6,657 bases of DNA. Source: Nitrososphaerales archaeon TH5895 (GTDB lineage: Archaea > Thermoproteota > Nitrososphaeria > Nitrososphaerales > Nitrososphaeraceae). Numbering within the stretch: the stretch's first letter is position 1; every line of letters starts with the position of its first letter. Below are positions 6,328-6,657 of the stretch, one piece after another. Both the position numbers and the translations under genes were made by a program. The notes under the pieces are model-generated. The model was not told the DNA's origin and did no database searches. It worked only from the letters and a program-made list of their open reading frames with translations. The stretch lies in contig JAATVS010000114.1 of NCBI GenBank assembly GCA_014523695.1, positions 1 through 6,657 on the forward strand, written 5' to 3'.

Positions 6328-6657
6328 ATGTCCCCGACTTTAACAAGATTGTTGACAGTCTTGCTTCCCTTGATTACAATACTGTTGGTTTCTTCTCCCG
6401 TCGACGCACAAGTGACAATCTTCCCTGGCACCGATCTCCCTGAAATTGAAATTCAACAACAAAACCAATCCACTCCAGACCAACCTACCCAACAACAAAC
6501 TACAGAGTTGACGACAAATCTAACCTCGGATGAACCTAAAAGCATCTCCCTAGGACTTGCGGCTGCTCATTACATACCTTTGACTGTCGATCCTGGGAAT
6601 CAGGTAAAGCTTTTTGTAGATTATAATGTATCAAATCCAGATGTAATCGGCAAACCA
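6328..6657 (+). CDS. Secreted or surface protein, 5' part only (runs off the window)
   Basis: A frame open from ATG 6328 to the right edge gives 110 residues without a stop. The N-terminus is a clear Sec signal peptide: one Arg in a short n-region (MSPTLTR), a hydrophobic core LLTVLLPLITILLV (8-21), and a likely signal peptidase cut after VDA (27). A Gln/Thr-rich, probably unstructured linker follows (about 43-70), then the start of what may be a beta-rich domain (IPLTVDPGNQVKLFVDYNV). Three N-glycosylation sequons are present (NQS 46, NLT 64, NVS 100), in line with an extracellular archaeal protein. No family is recognised and the rest of the gene is outside the window. It begins 74 bases after guaB with its own TATA-like box, so it is probably not cotranscribed with guaB. 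Confidence 0.8.
   Translation, partial: MSPTLTRLLTVLLPLITILLVSSPVDAQVTIFPGTDLPEIEIQQQNQSTPDQPTQQQTTELTTNLTSDEPKSISLGLAAAHYIPLTVDPGNQVKLFVDYNVSNPDVIGKP

Overview
The window looks like archaeal chromosome, most likely from an ammonia-oxidising archaeon of the Thaumarchaeota (Nitrososphaeria). The clues are an archaeal-type full-length SMC ATPase, short leaders, TATA-like boxes 18-50 bases before start codons, TTG starts on three complete genes in a row, and a guaB whose sequence style fits my recollection of that group. The lineage is inferred from general resemblance, because no rRNA or other taxonomic marker is present.

Layout, left to right. Positions 13-3561 (minus) hold a complete smc gene, about 53% of the window. 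Its stop overlaps a GTG that could begin the next gene of the same operon, possibly scpA, but only 16 bases of that frame are visible. Positions 3562-3892 are non-coding. They hold the smc promoter, a cluster of ACCAG-type half-sites around it, and an AT-only hairpin with T-rich tracts just after the preceding gene. Positions 3893-4573 (minus) encode a 226-residue protein of unknown function with a probable winged-helix DNA-binding region. Positions 4574-4816 are a divergent intergenic region with promoters for the minus-strand gene and for guaB, plus a 17-codon ORF with a good Shine-Dalgarno match. Positions 4817-6253 (plus) encode GuaB, IMP dehydrogenase, with two CBS domains. From 6328 to the right edge (plus) runs the first 110 codons of a secreted protein with a signal peptide, a Gln/Thr-rich linker and three N-glycosylation sequons.

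How the genes relate: smc serves chromosome organisation and segregation, and guaB commits IMP to guanine nucleotide synthesis. The putative winged-helix protein sits upstream of smc on the same strand and divergent from guaB, so it could regulate either side, but this rests on position alone. The last gene has its own TATA-like box and is probably an independent unit.

I see no mobile element, CRISPR array, tRNA, rRNA or defence system. The window is mostly housekeeping sequence. The points most worth following are the half-site cluster at the smc promoter, the eukaryote-like C-terminal motif of SMC, the unusual catalytic flap of GuaB, and the possible small ORF ahead of guaB.
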